Assembly: GCA_963784195.1 (NCBI GenBank)
Contig: CAWARA010000020.1
Location: 310,001-374,000, forward strand
Reading direction: 5' to 3'
DNA: 64,000 nucleotides
DNA from: CAVQAH01 sp963784195
GTDB taxonomy: Bacteria; Acidobacteriota; Vicinamibacteria; Vicinamibacterales; 2-12-FULL-66-21
The notes beneath the pieces were generated by a model that was not told the DNA's origin, searched no databases, and saw only the letters and a program-made list of their open reading frames with translations. The translations under genes were made by a program, and so were the position numbers. Shown one piece after another: positions 1 through 7,895 of this stretch (position 1 is its first letter; the number at the start of each line of letters is the position of its first letter).

Positions 1-1019
1 GTGATCGGAACGGCAGTCTCCAGGCCGACGATCCCGAAAGGCGCACGATCGAACTCGACCATCTTTTCGTCCGCATGGTGCGGCGCGTGATCCGTCGCGA
101 TCACGTCCACGGAACCGTCGACGATGCCTTCGAGCATCGCGTCGCGGTCCAGCGTCTCGCGCAGCGGCGGATTCATCTTGAAGTTGGTGTCGTACTTGAC
201 CGCGCCATCGAGCGCCTCGTCGGTCAACGTGAAGTGATGCGGCGCGACTTCGCACGTGACCTTCACGCCGCGTTGCTTGCCGTCGCGTACCGCACGCAGC
301 GACTGACGCGCGCTCATGTGGGCGACGTGAACGTGCGCGCCAGTCAGCTCGGCAAGCGACACGTCACGCTCGACCATGATCGACTCGGCGACACCCGGAA
401 TCCCGCGAAGTCCCAGCGCCGAGGCGTGCAGCCCCTCGTGGGCAACACCGTCACCTTTCAGCGACGGATCCTCGCAATGGTCGATCACCGGCATCCCCAG
501 CATGCCCGCGTACTCGAGCGCCCGGCGCATCAACAGAGCCGTCGCCACGGGACGGCCGTCATCTGAAAACGCCACGCAACCGGCCGACTTCTGTTCGCCC
601 AGTTCCGACAGCTGATCGCCTTTTGAGCCGATGGATACGGCGCCAATCGGATACACGCGCGCGAGGTTCGCCTCGGCCGCCTTCTTGAGGATGAACTGCG
701 TGATACCCGCGTGATCGTTGATCGGCTCGGTGTTCGGCATGCACGCAAGCGCCGTGAATCCGCCAGCGACGGCTGACGCCGTACCGGAGGCGATCGTTTC
801 CTTGTGCTCCTGCCCAGGCTCCCGCAAGTGCACGTGAATGTCGATCAGGCCCGGCACGACGATGAGCCCTCGGCCCACCTCGAACACCTCTGCCCCCTCG
901 GCCGGCAAGTCCCGCCCGACACGCGCGATCACACCACCATCGACGAGCACGTCGAACATCCCGTCGCGACCGTTCGCCGGGTCGATGACCCGGCCGCCCT
1001 TCAACAACAACTTCCGCAT
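1..1019 (-). CDS. pyrC: Dihydroorotase PyrC, 3' end cut by window edge
   Basis: Third step of UMP synthesis: cyclises carbamoyl aspartate to dihydroorotate in the cytoplasm. The minus-strand frame from ATG at 1019 reads an amidohydrolase N-terminus (MRKLLLKGGRVIDPANG), then the metal-binding DIHVHLREPG motif, a MPNTEP segment and, near the window edge, ATDHAPHH. About 339 codons are present; the family is usually near 425, so roughly the last 85 residues lie beyond position 1. It follows pyrB by about 50 bases of 13-bp tandem repeats and is presumably cotranscribed with pyrR-pyrB. Family and class are clear from the motifs. Confidence 0.93.
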   Translation of the reverse strand, partial: MRKLLLKGGRVIDPANGRDGMFDVLVDGGVIARVGRDLPAEGAEVFEVGRGLIVVPGLIDIHVHLREPGQEHKETIASGTASAVAGGFTALACMPNTEPINDHAGITQFILKKAAEANLARVYPIGAVSIGSKGDQLSELGEQKSAGCVAFSDDGRPVATALLMRRALEYAGMLGMPVIDHCEDPSLKGDGVAHEGLHASALGLRGIPGVAESIMVERDVSLAELTGAHVHVAHMSARQSLRAVRDGKQRGVKVTCEVAPHHFTLTDEALDGAVKYDTNFKMNPPLRETLDRDAMLEGIVDGSVDVIATDHAPHHADEKMVEFDRAPFGIVGLETAVPI

Positions 1020-1020
1020 C

Positions 1021-1092
1021 TGAACCTTCGTCGTGAACCTTCGTCGTGAACCTCTCGTCATGAACCCTCGTCATGAACCCTCGTCATGAACC
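1021..1092. repeat. 13-bp tandem repeat between pyrB and pyrC
   Basis: Five near-identical units of TGAACCTTCGTCG / TGAACCCTCGTCA (13, 13, 14, 13 and 13 bases) run from 1021 to 1086, followed by a partial unit. The array starts inside the last codons of pyrB and ends just before the pyrC start. On the minus strand the unit reads GGTTCATGACGAG, so it places several ATG triplets between the genes. Confidence 0.85.
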
Positions 1093-2072
1093 TGCGCCCC
1101 TCCCGCCAACAGGTAAAGGACCGCCATCCGCACGGCGACGCCGTTCGAGACCTGCTCGAGAATGACCGAAAAGGGGCCGTCAGCGACGTCCGAGTCGATC
1201 TCGACGCCGCGATTCATCGGGCCCGGGTGCATCACGATGACGTCCGGCTTGGCCAGCGCCAGCCGCTCGCGCGTCATCCCGAAGAGTGCAAAGTACTCGC
1301 GAACCGACGGGAAGAAGTGCCCATGCATGCGCTCGTGCTGAATGCGCAGCAGCATGACCACGTCGGCGTCCCTGACCGCCTCTTCGACGACCGTCGTTGG
1401 CCGGAGCCCGAGCTGCTCGACGCCGGCGGGCATCAAGGTGGCCGGGCCGCACGCCCAGACCTCGGCGCCCATCGTGTTCAGCAGCAGCGCATTCGAGCGA
1501 AGGACGCGGCTGTGGAGCAGGTCGCCGACAATCGCGACCTTCAGCCCCGCCAGCCGGCCCTTGTGCTCGCGGATGGTGAACGCGTCGAGCAACGCCTGCG
1601 TCGGATGCTCGTGCGTGCCGTCGCCGGCGTTGATGATGGCCGACCTGCAGATGCGCGACAGCAGATGCGGCGCGCCCGAGGACGCATGGCGCATGACGAT
1701 CATGTCGGGCGCCATGGCCTCGATGTTCTTCACCGTATCGATGAGCGTTTCACCCTTGGTGACACTCGACGTCGCGGTCGCGATACTCAACGTATCCGCG
1801 CTCAGGCGCTTCTCGGCAATCTCGAACGACGTCCGTGTCCTCGTGCTCGGCTCGAAGAACAGGTTGACGACCGTGCGGCCGCGCAGCGTCGGCACTTTCT
1901 TGATCGGCCGCGCCGCGATCTCCTTCATCGCTTCCGTAGTGTCGAGGATCAGCGTGATCTCGCCGGCGTCGAGGCCGGCAATCCCGAGCAGGTGACGCGA
2001 TCGAAGCGCTGTCGCCGGCACCGCTTCCGCCGACTCCGCTCCGCTGACACGGTCGATCGCCTTGGTCGTCAT
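1071..2072 (-). CDS. pyrB: Aspartate carbamoyltransferase catalytic subunit PyrB
   Basis: Condenses carbamoyl phosphate with aspartate in the second step of UMP synthesis. 333 aa, close to the family norm of about 310 plus an N-terminal extension of roughly 20 residues. Visible motifs are FEPSTRTRTSFE (carbamoyl-phosphate loop), MRHASSGAPH, GDGTHEHPTQALLD and HPGPMNRGVE. The start overlaps the end of pyrR by 4 bases (2069-2072), which supports translational coupling. The last residues, VHDEGS, are encoded by the 13-bp repeat array that fills the gap to pyrC. No pyrI regulatory subunit is seen here, so it probably works as the catalytic trimer, possibly with the adjacent dihydroorotase. Confidence 0.96.
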   Translation of the reverse strand: MTTKAIDRVSGAESAEAVPATALRSRHLLGIAGLDAGEITLILDTTEAMKEIAARPIKKVPTLRGRTVVNLFFEPSTRTRTSFEIAEKRLSADTLSIATATSSVTKGETLIDTVKNIEAMAPDMIVMRHASSGAPHLLSRICRSAIINAGDGTHEHPTQALLDAFTIREHKGRLAGLKVAIVGDLLHSRVLRSNALLLNTMGAEVWACGPATLMPAGVEQLGLRPTTVVEEAVRDADVVMLLRIQHERMHGHFFPSVREYFALFGMTRERLALAKPDVIVMHPGPMNRGVEIDSDVADGPFSVILEQVSNGVAVRMAVLYLLAGGAQVHDEGS

Positions 2073-2605
2073 GCTTCCCCCTCGATCACGATTTCATCGA
2101 CGCCGTCGATCTCCTCGAGCCGCACCTGTACGCTCTGCCGCAGCGACGTCGGAAGGTTCTTGCCGACGTAGTCGGCCTTGATGGGCAGCTCGCGGTGGCC
2201 GCGATCGACCAGGGCAATCAGCTGAATGGCGCGCGGCCGGCCGAAATCGATCAGCGCATCCAGCGCCGCGCGAATCGTCCGTCCCGTGTAGAGCACGTCG
2301 TCGACGAGCAGAATCTTCCGGTCGTCGATCGAAAACGGAATCTCCGTTCGGCGTACGACCGGCTGCGGGCCAACGGCGTGGCGCATCAGATCGTCCCGGT
2401 ACAGGGTGATGTCCAGCGCACCGGTCGGCACGTCGTCGCCGTTGATATCCTTCAGCGCGCGGGCGATACGTCGGGCGATCGGCACGCCCCGCGTCCGTAT
2501 TCCGACGAGCGCCAGGTCGTCGAGGCCGCGGTTCCGCTCGAGGATTTCGTGCGCGATCCGGGTCAGCGCGCGCGACATCCGGTCCGCATCCATTACCTGG
2601 GGCAT
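2069..2605 (-). CDS. pyrR: PyrR pyr-operon RNA-binding regulator / uracil phosphoribosyltransferase
   Basis: 178 aa from ATG at 2605 (MPQVMDADRMSRALTRIAHE), the usual PyrR length. PyrR binds a conserved hairpin in pyr mRNA when UMP is high and also has uracil phosphoribosyltransferase activity. The PRPP-binding segment KILLVDDVLYTGRT and the VGIRTRGVPIA segment are clear. The start is chosen because GGAGG sits 5 bases upstream (2611-2615) and because the longer frame up to 2728 would translate the PyrR-binding hairpin at 2702-2736, which must be untranslated leader. First gene of pyrR-pyrB-pyrC. Confidence 0.93.
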   Translation of the reverse strand: MPQVMDADRMSRALTRIAHEILERNRGLDDLALVGIRTRGVPIARRIARALKDINGDDVPTGALDITLYRDDLMRHAVGPQPVVRRTEIPFSIDDRKILLVDDVLYTGRTIRAALDALIDFGRPRAIQLIALVDRGHRELPIKADYVGKNLPTSLRQSVQVRLEEIDGVDEIVIEGEA

Positions 2606-2701
2606 GCAGACCTCCGCCCCGATCGATGGATCGACGCTGGCATTCGTAGTGTGATTCGCGGCGGACGCCGCAGTGAACGGGCAGTGATCTTCACGGGTCA
2701 C

Positions 2702-2736
2702 CTCTTTGCAGCCTCTCTGGGCTGACAATTAAAGAG
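2702..2736 (-). promoter_or_regulatory. PyrR-binding loop in the pyr leader RNA
   Basis: On the minus strand 2736-2702 folds as CTCTTT / AAAGAG lower stem (2736-2731 with 2707-2702), an internal bulge AATTGT (2730-2725), a perfect 5-bp upper stem CAGCC / GGCTG and the hexaloop CAGAGA. The loop matches the CNGNGA signature of PyrR-binding loops, and the bulged two-stem shape is the known anti-antiterminator form. It lies about 100 bases upstream of the pyrR start. A GC-rich hairpin (GCGGC GTCC GCCGC) follows downstream but has no U-tract, so the output mechanism (attenuation, Rho or translation) cannot be told. Confidence 0.85.
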
Positions 2737-2743
2737 CTTCAGA

Positions 2744-2749
2744 ATCTTA
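2744..2749 (-). promoter_or_regulatory. Possible -10 element of the pyrRBC promoter
   Basis: TAAGAT on the minus strand sits about 8 bases upstream of the PyrR-binding structure, a sensible place for a promoter that makes the leader. No convincing -35 hexamer is visible at the expected distance, so this is a weak call. Confidence 0.35.
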
Positions 2750-2781
2750 CCACGGATCGTACGGACGATTACAGCGGTTGG

Positions 2782-2900
2782 CTGTCGTTGTTCGTGGTTC
2801 GTCGCTCGTAGCTCGGAGTGCAATCCATCTCAGACGCCGAATTCCGATCTTCGAGCGACGAGCGACGGAGTGACGAGTGACGAGCAACGAACCACGGCAC
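2782..2900. repeat. Heptad-repeat intergenic inverted array
   Basis: The right arm 2858-2900 reads as consecutive 7-bp units ACGAGCG, ACGGAGTG (8), ACGAGTG, ACGAGCA, ACGAACC, ACGGCAC. The left arm around 2786-2818 carries the reverse-complement type (TTCGTGGTTCGTCGCTCGTAG). Together they form an imperfect inverted repeat between the start of the pyrR leader and the 3' end of the phosphodiesterase gene. Same family as arrays at 25185, 38111, 57818 and 61235. It may act as a terminator for the gene ending at 2903. Confidence 0.75.
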
Positions 2901-2902
2901 GT

Positions 2903-4654
2903 TCACCTGTTATGAGTGGGAATGAACGCAATGGGCCGTTCGCCCGTGAATGCACGGGTGAAGAGGTCTGTGCGGGCGAAGCCGTCCATGTCGCGGCCGA
3001 CCGGCAAGCCGAGGAAGTAGAGCACGGTCGGCGTGACGTCCACGATCGAGCCTCGTTGGGGGCGGCCCGGTTCGACGACGGCGCCATAGGCCATAAGGAA
3101 GCCATCGGGTGCCCGTTCGTGAGTGCCGCTGAGATCCGGATCGCCGAGGAGCCGGCCGGCCATCTGTTTCAGCGGGTTCTGACGTTGCATGCCGTATCCC
3201 GACACGACGAGCAGGAGATCGCCGGTGTTGAGCGCGTCGATCGCGTCGCCGACCTCGGCGTCGATGTAGCTGTAGTAGCGCTCCAGGACTTGCAGGTGAC
3301 GGCGGCGTTCGAGCTCCGACGGCTGCGTCACGCCGCTTGGCTGCGTGTCCCCCATGTAGAAGTGGCCGACCGTGTCGAGGCCCTCGTAACGGACGGCCAG
3401 AAGACGCGCGTCGGACCCACGGCGGGTATCACGGAGGATGCGGCTGTAGCGGCGATCGCGAAGGCCGACGGTCGCATCCAGCATGTCGGCAGTCGAGGCG
3501 GACAGGCTTGCCGTCATGAGCGGTATTTGATCGGCGGCCGTGGCGGCGGCAAACGCGTCGCGGGCAGTTGTCAGAACGGTGGCGGGATACGCGGCGCGCT
3601 CGTCCAGTTCGGTTGCCGATCCGAGCAGCTCGTGAAATCGATCGCTGACGGCGAAGCCAAGGACCTTCGGCGCCGGGTAGGTGAGCGGCCACCCCACGAG
3701 GCCGACCGGAATGCCCTCGTTGCTGAGAATGCTCCACAATGGCAAGCTGCGCCAGGCTGTGGCGTCGTTCGGCTCCTGTCGAACGATGCCGAGGTGCACC
3801 AGCGCGTGCGAAAAACAATGATCCGGCAGGAGATCGATTGGCTGCTGGTTGCCCAGCGCGTAATAGTTCGCGCCCGAGCGAACGCCAGTTTTCGACGGGT
3901 ACATGGCTGTGGCGACCGCAGCCCACACGGGACCGGGGCCGGTCGGCCGCACGGTTGCGAGATCGAGCGTCGCCCCGTTATCCAGCAGGCGCGAGAAATT
4001 CGGCAGCCGCCCTTCCGCGGCGCGCAGCAGGATGTATTCGAGTGAGGCGCCGTCGAGGAGCAGCATTGAGACGCGCGGTTCGACGCCGACACTCGTCACG
4101 GCGATCGGATTCGTGACGCCAAGCGGCATCAGGACACTCGACGCCGGCCCTCTCGCCGCGATCGGCAGCGCGAGCGACCCGAAGGCGGCGATCACGAACA
4201 GCGCCGCGCCGACGCGGCTGCCGCGGCGGCCGGAAGAGTAGTGCGCGACAGCAATGCCGAGCAGCACGACCGCCGCCGCCGTAGTCGCCGCGGCACCGGC
4301 GGTCATCCGCCGCGTGGCGGTCTCGCCCAACGCAGGGGCGAACCCGCGGACGTTGAGCCACATCAGCACCGCCGCGACTGCGGACATCGCTCCCGTCATC
4401 CACGCAAGTACGCGAACGCTGACCCAGCCTGGCGACATGATCTCCAGGCTGAAGAATTCCCGCGCCACCATCAGCAGGTAGAACACGACCGCGAGATAGA
4501 TGCCGTAGAAGAGGCCGAGCGAGAGAAACCATCTCGCCGTGGTCTCGGACGCGATCGGCACGTGCGTGTTCAGCTGCAGCACAATGACCGTCAGGTATGC
4601 TGCACCGAGCGCGCCAGCGAGGAGCACGTTGGTCAGCATGCGCAGGAACCGCAT
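2903..4654 (-). CDS. Membrane-anchored type I phosphodiesterase / alkaline phosphatase superfamily protein
   Basis: 583 aa. The N-terminal ~170 residues contain about five hydrophobic segments. The C-terminal part from about residue 195 is an alkaline-phosphatase-fold domain: SMLLLDGASLEY (first metal Asp), a VRPTGPGPVWAAVATAM segment holding the likely nucleophile, RYEGLDTVGHFY, VVSGYGM and GTHERAPDGFLMAYG (metal-binding His). This resembles type I phosphodiesterase / nucleotide pyrophosphatase proteins anchored in the inner membrane with the catalytic domain outside. The substrate cannot be deduced. It sits between the two pyr units and is divergent from pyrK with only 23 bases between starts. 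Confidence 0.75.
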   Translation of the reverse strand: MRFLRMLTNVLLAGALGAAYLTVIVLQLNTHVPIASETTARWFLSLGLFYGIYLAVVFYLLMVAREFFSLEIMSPGWVSVRVLAWMTGAMSAVAAVLMWLNVRGFAPALGETATRRMTAGAAATTAAAVVLLGIAVAHYSSGRRGSRVGAALFVIAAFGSLALPIAARGPASSVLMPLGVTNPIAVTSVGVEPRVSMLLLDGASLEYILLRAAEGRLPNFSRLLDNGATLDLATVRPTGPGPVWAAVATAMYPSKTGVRSGANYYALGNQQPIDLLPDHCFSHALVHLGIVRQEPNDATAWRSLPLWSILSNEGIPVGLVGWPLTYPAPKVLGFAVSDRFHELLGSATELDERAAYPATVLTTARDAFAAATAADQIPLMTASLSASTADMLDATVGLRDRRYSRILRDTRRGSDARLLAVRYEGLDTVGHFYMGDTQPSGVTQPSELERRRHLQVLERYYSYIDAEVGDAIDALNTGDLLLVVSGYGMQRQNPLKQMAGRLLGDPDLSGTHERAPDGFLMAYGAVVEPGRPQRGSIVDVTPTVLYFLGLPVGRDMDGFARTDLFTRAFTGERPIAFIPTHNR

Positions 4655-4664
4655 GACCAGAAGT

Positions 4665-4671
4665 GTATACT
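4665..4671. promoter_or_regulatory. Palindromic -10 shared by divergent pyrK and phosphodiesterase genes
   Basis: The 23-base spacer between the two ATGs contains the palindrome GTATAC (4665-4670). Read rightward it gives TATACT with 6 bases to the pyrK ATG at 4678. Read leftward it gives TATACA with 9 bases to the ATG at 4654. Neither start has a Shine-Dalgarno sequence, so both messages could be leaderless or nearly so. No good -35 is seen. Inference from spacing only. Confidence 0.5.
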
Positions 4672-4677
4672 TCGTCT

Positions 4678-5502
4678 ATGCCCGCCGACATCGAAGCCGC
4701 GGTCATCTCGAACACGCGGCTTTCCGAGCACTACAGCGTCCTCGCGCTGGCGGCGCCGGAGATCGCCGCGCTCGCGCGCCCCGGGCAATTCGTGATGGTG
4801 AAGCCGTCGCGCGGAACGGACCCGCTCCTCCGCCGGCCGTTCTCGATCTTCGAAACGCTGCGCGACGCGAGCGGATCGCCGATCGGCATCACGCTGCTGA
4901 ACAAACGCATTGGTGTTGGCACCGGGTTGTTGTACGAGGTGGAACCGGGCATGCACGTCGCCTGTCTGGGACCACTCGGCAAACCCTTCGAGCCTGTCGA
5001 TCCGCCGGCCGACGCGTGGATGGTTGCGGGTGGCGTCGGGCTGGCGCCTTTTGTGAGCCTTGCCGAAGCGCTGAAAGCGCGCGGCACGCGCACCACGCTC
5101 TTCTACGGTGCGCGCACCGCGCAGGAGCTGTACTACGTCGACTCGTTCGAGCGTCTCGGCGTGCGGCCGGTACTCGCCACCGAGGACGGCAGCCGGGGCG
5201 TGAGAGGCCTGATTACGGCGCCGCTTAGCGACGCGTTTCGATCGTTGCCCCCAGCGAACACCGTTCAGCTCTACGTGTGCGGACCTACGCCGATGATGCG
5301 CGCGGTCGCGCGTCTCGCCGAGACGAACGGCCGTGGCTGTGATGTATCCCTCGAGCAGGTGATGGGTTGCGGTCTCGGCGGCTGTTACAGCTGCGTGGTG
5401 CTCGCGAAGGATCCGTCTGGGAGCGCCCACTTCGTCCGATCCTGCCTCGACGGACCGGTGCTCGACTCGCGACGGATTGTCTGGGAGGCACTGGCGCACT
5501 GA
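4678..5502 (+). CDS. pyrK: Dihydroorotate dehydrogenase B electron-transfer subunit PyrK
   Basis: 274 aa from ATG at 4678. PyrK carries FAD and a [2Fe-2S] cluster and passes electrons from PyrD to NAD+. Motifs: RRPFSIF (FAD isoalloxazine), GGVGLAPFVSLAEAL (NAD-binding), YVCGPTPMM, and the cluster ligands in MGCGLGGCYSCVV with a fourth Cys in VRSCLDGP. An in-frame ATG at 4663 is less likely because it falls within the putative -10. pyrD follows after one base, so the two subunits are coupled. Confidence 0.95.
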   Translation: MPADIEAAVISNTRLSEHYSVLALAAPEIAALARPGQFVMVKPSRGTDPLLRRPFSIFETLRDASGSPIGITLLNKRIGVGTGLLYEVEPGMHVACLGPLGKPFEPVDPPADAWMVAGGVGLAPFVSLAEALKARGTRTTLFYGARTAQELYYVDSFERLGVRPVLATEDGSRGVRGLITAPLSDAFRSLPPANTVQLYVCGPTPMMRAVARLAETNGRGCDVSLEQVMGCGLGGCYSCVVLAKDPSGSAHFVRSCLDGPVLDSRRIVWEALAH

Positions 5503-5503
5503 C

Positions 5504-6442
5504 ATGGACCTGACGGTTTCCATCGGCTCCCTCCGGCTCCCCAACCCGCTCATCGCCGCGAGCGGCTGCTTCGGCTACGGTGTCGAGTACAGCGATGTGG
5601 TCGATCTGTCCACGCTCGGAGGCGTGGCCGTCAAAGGCTTGTTCCTGGCAGAACGCGAAGGGCATCCCCCGCCGCGGATCGTTGAAACCCCGTCCGGGAT
5701 GCTCAACGCTATCGGGCTTCAGGGCATCGGGGTCCACCGCTTCATCCGTGAAAAGCTCCCGGAGCTCCGGGACCGCCGCGCGATCACCTTCGTCAACATC
5801 TGCGGAACGACGATCGACGAATACGTGGAGCTGGCGCGCATTCTTTCGGATCACGAAGGCGTCGCCGCGCTGGAGCTGAACATCTCCTGCCCGAACATCA
5901 AGGAAGGCGGCATCACGTTCGGATGCAGCCTGACCGGCACGCATGCGGTCGTCAGCGCTGTGCGCAAGGTCACCAGGCTTCCCGTCATCCCGAAGCTGAC
6001 GCCGAACGTCACGGACGTCGCGTCTTTCGCGAAGGCGGCTGAGGATGCCGGTGCGGACGCGGTTTCGCTGGTCAACACGTTCCTGGCGATGGCCATCGAC
6101 GTTGAAACCCGCCGCCCGCGACTCTCCAACATCGTCGGAGGGCTCAGCGGCCCAGCCATCCGCCCCATCGCGGTGCGCATGGTCTATGAATGCCGGCAGG
6201 CGGTGAAACTGCCGATCATCGGCATGGGTGGTATCGCATCCTCCGCCGACGTGCTCGAATTCCTGATCGCGGGCGCGACCGCCGTCCAGGTGGGTACGGC
6301 GAATTTCGTCGAGCCGTTCATCTGGCCGAAACTGATCGACGGACTGCGCGACTACATGAAGCGCCACGGCATCGCTCGAATCTCGGAGCTGACCGGCAGC
6401 CTCGACACGACGAAGAAAGAAACCGCGTGGATCAGCTCCTGA
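5504..6442 (+). CDS. pyrD: Dihydroorotate dehydrogenase B catalytic subunit PyrD
   Basis: 312 aa from ATG at 5504 (MDLTVSIGSLRLPNP). Oxidises dihydroorotate to orotate with FMN. Class 1B features are the Cys in LELNISCPNIKEGG, the ASGCFGYGVEY N-terminal region, VIPKLTPNV and the phosphate-binding GMGGIAS and GATAVQVGTANF segments. The adjacent pyrK confirms the NAD-linked B type. GGGAGG at 5482-5487 is the nearest ribosome-binding-like stretch. The 3' end overlaps pyrF by 16 bases. Confidence 0.96.
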   Translation: MDLTVSIGSLRLPNPLIAASGCFGYGVEYSDVVDLSTLGGVAVKGLFLAEREGHPPPRIVETPSGMLNAIGLQGIGVHRFIREKLPELRDRRAITFVNICGTTIDEYVELARILSDHEGVAALELNISCPNIKEGGITFGCSLTGTHAVVSAVRKVTRLPVIPKLTPNVTDVASFAKAAEDAGADAVSLVNTFLAMAIDVETRRPRLSNIVGGLSGPAIRPIAVRMVYECRQAVKLPIIGMGGIASSADVLEFLIAGATAVQVGTANFVEPFIWPKLIDGLRDYMKRHGIARISELTGSLDTTKKETAWISS

Positions 6443-7155
6443 TTGCGCTCGACGTCGAATCGAGCGCCAAGGCAATCGCGCTCGCGGACAACCTGAGGGG
6501 CGTGGCGGGCGGTTTCAAGATAGGCAGCCGTCTCTTCACATCCGAGGGGCCCTCGATCGTTCGCGCCTTGACGTCACGCGGGGACCGCGTTTTCCTGGAC
6601 CTGAAGTTCCACGACATTCCCAACACTGTCGCGCAGGCGACGGCCGCGGCCGCCTCGCTCGGTGTCTGGATGCTCAACGTGCACGCGTCCGGCGGATCGC
6701 GCATGATGCAGGCCGGGCGCGACGCCGCGCATGAGACCGCGTCGAAGGAAGGACGGACGCCGCCCCTGGTCATCGCCGTCACAGTGCTCACGAGCATGAA
6801 CCAGGCGATGCTGGGCGATGCGGGCGTGCAGAGTCCAGTCCTCGATCAGGTGCTTCGGCTCGCCGAGCTTACCGAACGCGCGGGTCTTGATGGCGTCGTC
6901 GCATCCGCGCAGGAGACGTCACTGATTCGGGCACGTTGCCGTGCGGACTTCGCGATCGTGACGCCGGGCATTCGGGGTGGTCAGGCCGCGACCACCGGCA
7001 AGGACGACCAGGAACGGACAATGAGCCCGGCAGAGGCGCTGGCCGCGGGGTCCAGCTACATCGTCGTGGGCCGGCCGGTCATCGCGGCGCCGGATCCTCG
7101 CGCCGCGGCCGAATCGATCGTCCGGGAGATGCAGTCGTCGGAAATCAGGAGGTAA
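6427..7155 (+). CDS. pyrF: Orotidine 5'-phosphate decarboxylase PyrF
   Basis: 242 aa from GTG at 6427 (VDQLLIALDVESS). Last step of UMP synthesis. The catalytic tetrad sits in FLDLKFHDIPNTV, and the phosphate gripper in VTPGIRG and IVVGRPVIAAP. The frame stays open upstream to 6190, but that part overlaps pyrD and lacks homology, so the GTG inside the pyrD end is the sensible start. Last gene of pyrK-pyrD-pyrF. Confidence 0.95.
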   Translation: MDQLLIALDVESSAKAIALADNLRGVAGGFKIGSRLFTSEGPSIVRALTSRGDRVFLDLKFHDIPNTVAQATAAAASLGVWMLNVHASGGSRMMQAGRDAAHETASKEGRTPPLVIAVTVLTSMNQAMLGDAGVQSPVLDQVLRLAELTERAGLDGVVASAQETSLIRARCRADFAIVTPGIRGGQAATTGKDDQERTMSPAEALAAGSSYIVVGRPVIAAPDPRAAAESIVREMQSSEIRR

Positions 7156-7160
7156 CACGG

Positions 7161-7251
7161 CCGAGACGCCGGCGCCCGGAAGCGGCAGCGTCTCGGTGTG
7201 TCAGTCGACCGATTTCCGATCTCCGATTTCCGATTTCCGATCTCCGATTCG
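7161..7251. repeat. Hairpin plus CGATTTC heptad array between convergent pyrF and pal
   Basis: A 9-bp stem CCGAGACGC / GCGTCTCGG spans 7161-7196. It is followed by six 7-bp units, CGATTTC, CGATCTC, CGATTTC, CGATTTC, CGATCTC, CGATTCG (7210-7251), that end exactly at the pal stop codon. The position between convergent 3' ends suggests a transcription-end role, although there is no U-tract. Confidence 0.7.
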
Positions 7252-7824
7252 TCACCGCGCGGTGACGATGAAGTGGCCGCGACGGTTCTGCTGCCAGCAC
7301 GCTTCTGTCTCTTCGTTGCAGAAGGGCTGTTCCTCACCCTTGCTGACAAGCGCAATCCGGTCGCCCGCCACGCCGAGACTGACCAGATAGTCACGGACGG
7401 CTCCCGCGCGCCGCTCGCCGAGCGCGAGGTTGTATTCGTTCGTGCCGCGCGAGTCGGCGTGACCTTCGATAGTGACCCGGGCCGTGCCGCGCCGCTTCAT
7501 GAACTCGGAGTTCTTCTGCAGCCCTCCGCGCGCCTGGTCGTTCAACTCGATTGAGTCGTACGCGAAGAACACGTCGGTCATGTACTTCTTCGCGATCTCG
7601 TCCAAGGCGCTCTTCGCATAGATCTCGTCCTCAGTAGGCGCCGGCGGCGGTGCCTCCTTTGGCGGTGGTGGTGGGGGCGGCGGCGGCGCCGGCCGTGAGG
7701 GTGCCTCCGGGGGCGGCGCGGGCGCCGGAGCAGGTGTAGCGACTTCTTTCTTTCCGCAGGCGGCGGTGGTGAGCGCGGCGATCATCAACGCCGTTGCGCA
7801 ACATCTGAATCTTCGACTCATCAA
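7252..7824 (-). CDS. pal: Peptidoglycan-associated lipoprotein Pal (OmpA C-terminal domain)
   Basis: 190 aa. The signal peptide has a lipobox (LTTAAC, Cys at about residue 23), so the protein is expected at the outer membrane. Residues ~30-65 are an extended Pro/Ala stretch with a run of nine prolines, probably a periplasmic spacer. The C-terminal OmpA-like domain carries the peptidoglycan-binding motif EGHADSRGTNEYN with LGERRA. It points to a Gram-negative envelope with a Tol-Pal type system. Tol genes are not in the window. Confidence 0.9.
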   Translation of the reverse strand: MMSRRFRCCATALMIAALTTAACGKKEVATPAPAPAPPPEAPSRPAPPPPPPPPPKEAPPPAPTEDEIYAKSALDEIAKKYMTDVFFAYDSIELNDQARGGLQKNSEFMKRRGTARVTIEGHADSRGTNEYNLALGERRAGAVRDYLVSLGVAGDRIALVSKGEEQPFCNEETEACWQQNRRGHFIVTAR

Positions 7825-7895
7825 CGTTCTTTCTCCTCAGGCTAGAATGGGAAACTTACCGGCCGTTTTCTACAACCAACTGTCTCTGACCCACA

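Noticed and set aside
2606..2728. Longer PyrR start at 2728 (219 aa)
   Set aside because: The extension would translate the PyrR-binding hairpin, starts with TTG without SD, and has no homology; GGAGG precedes the ATG at 2605.
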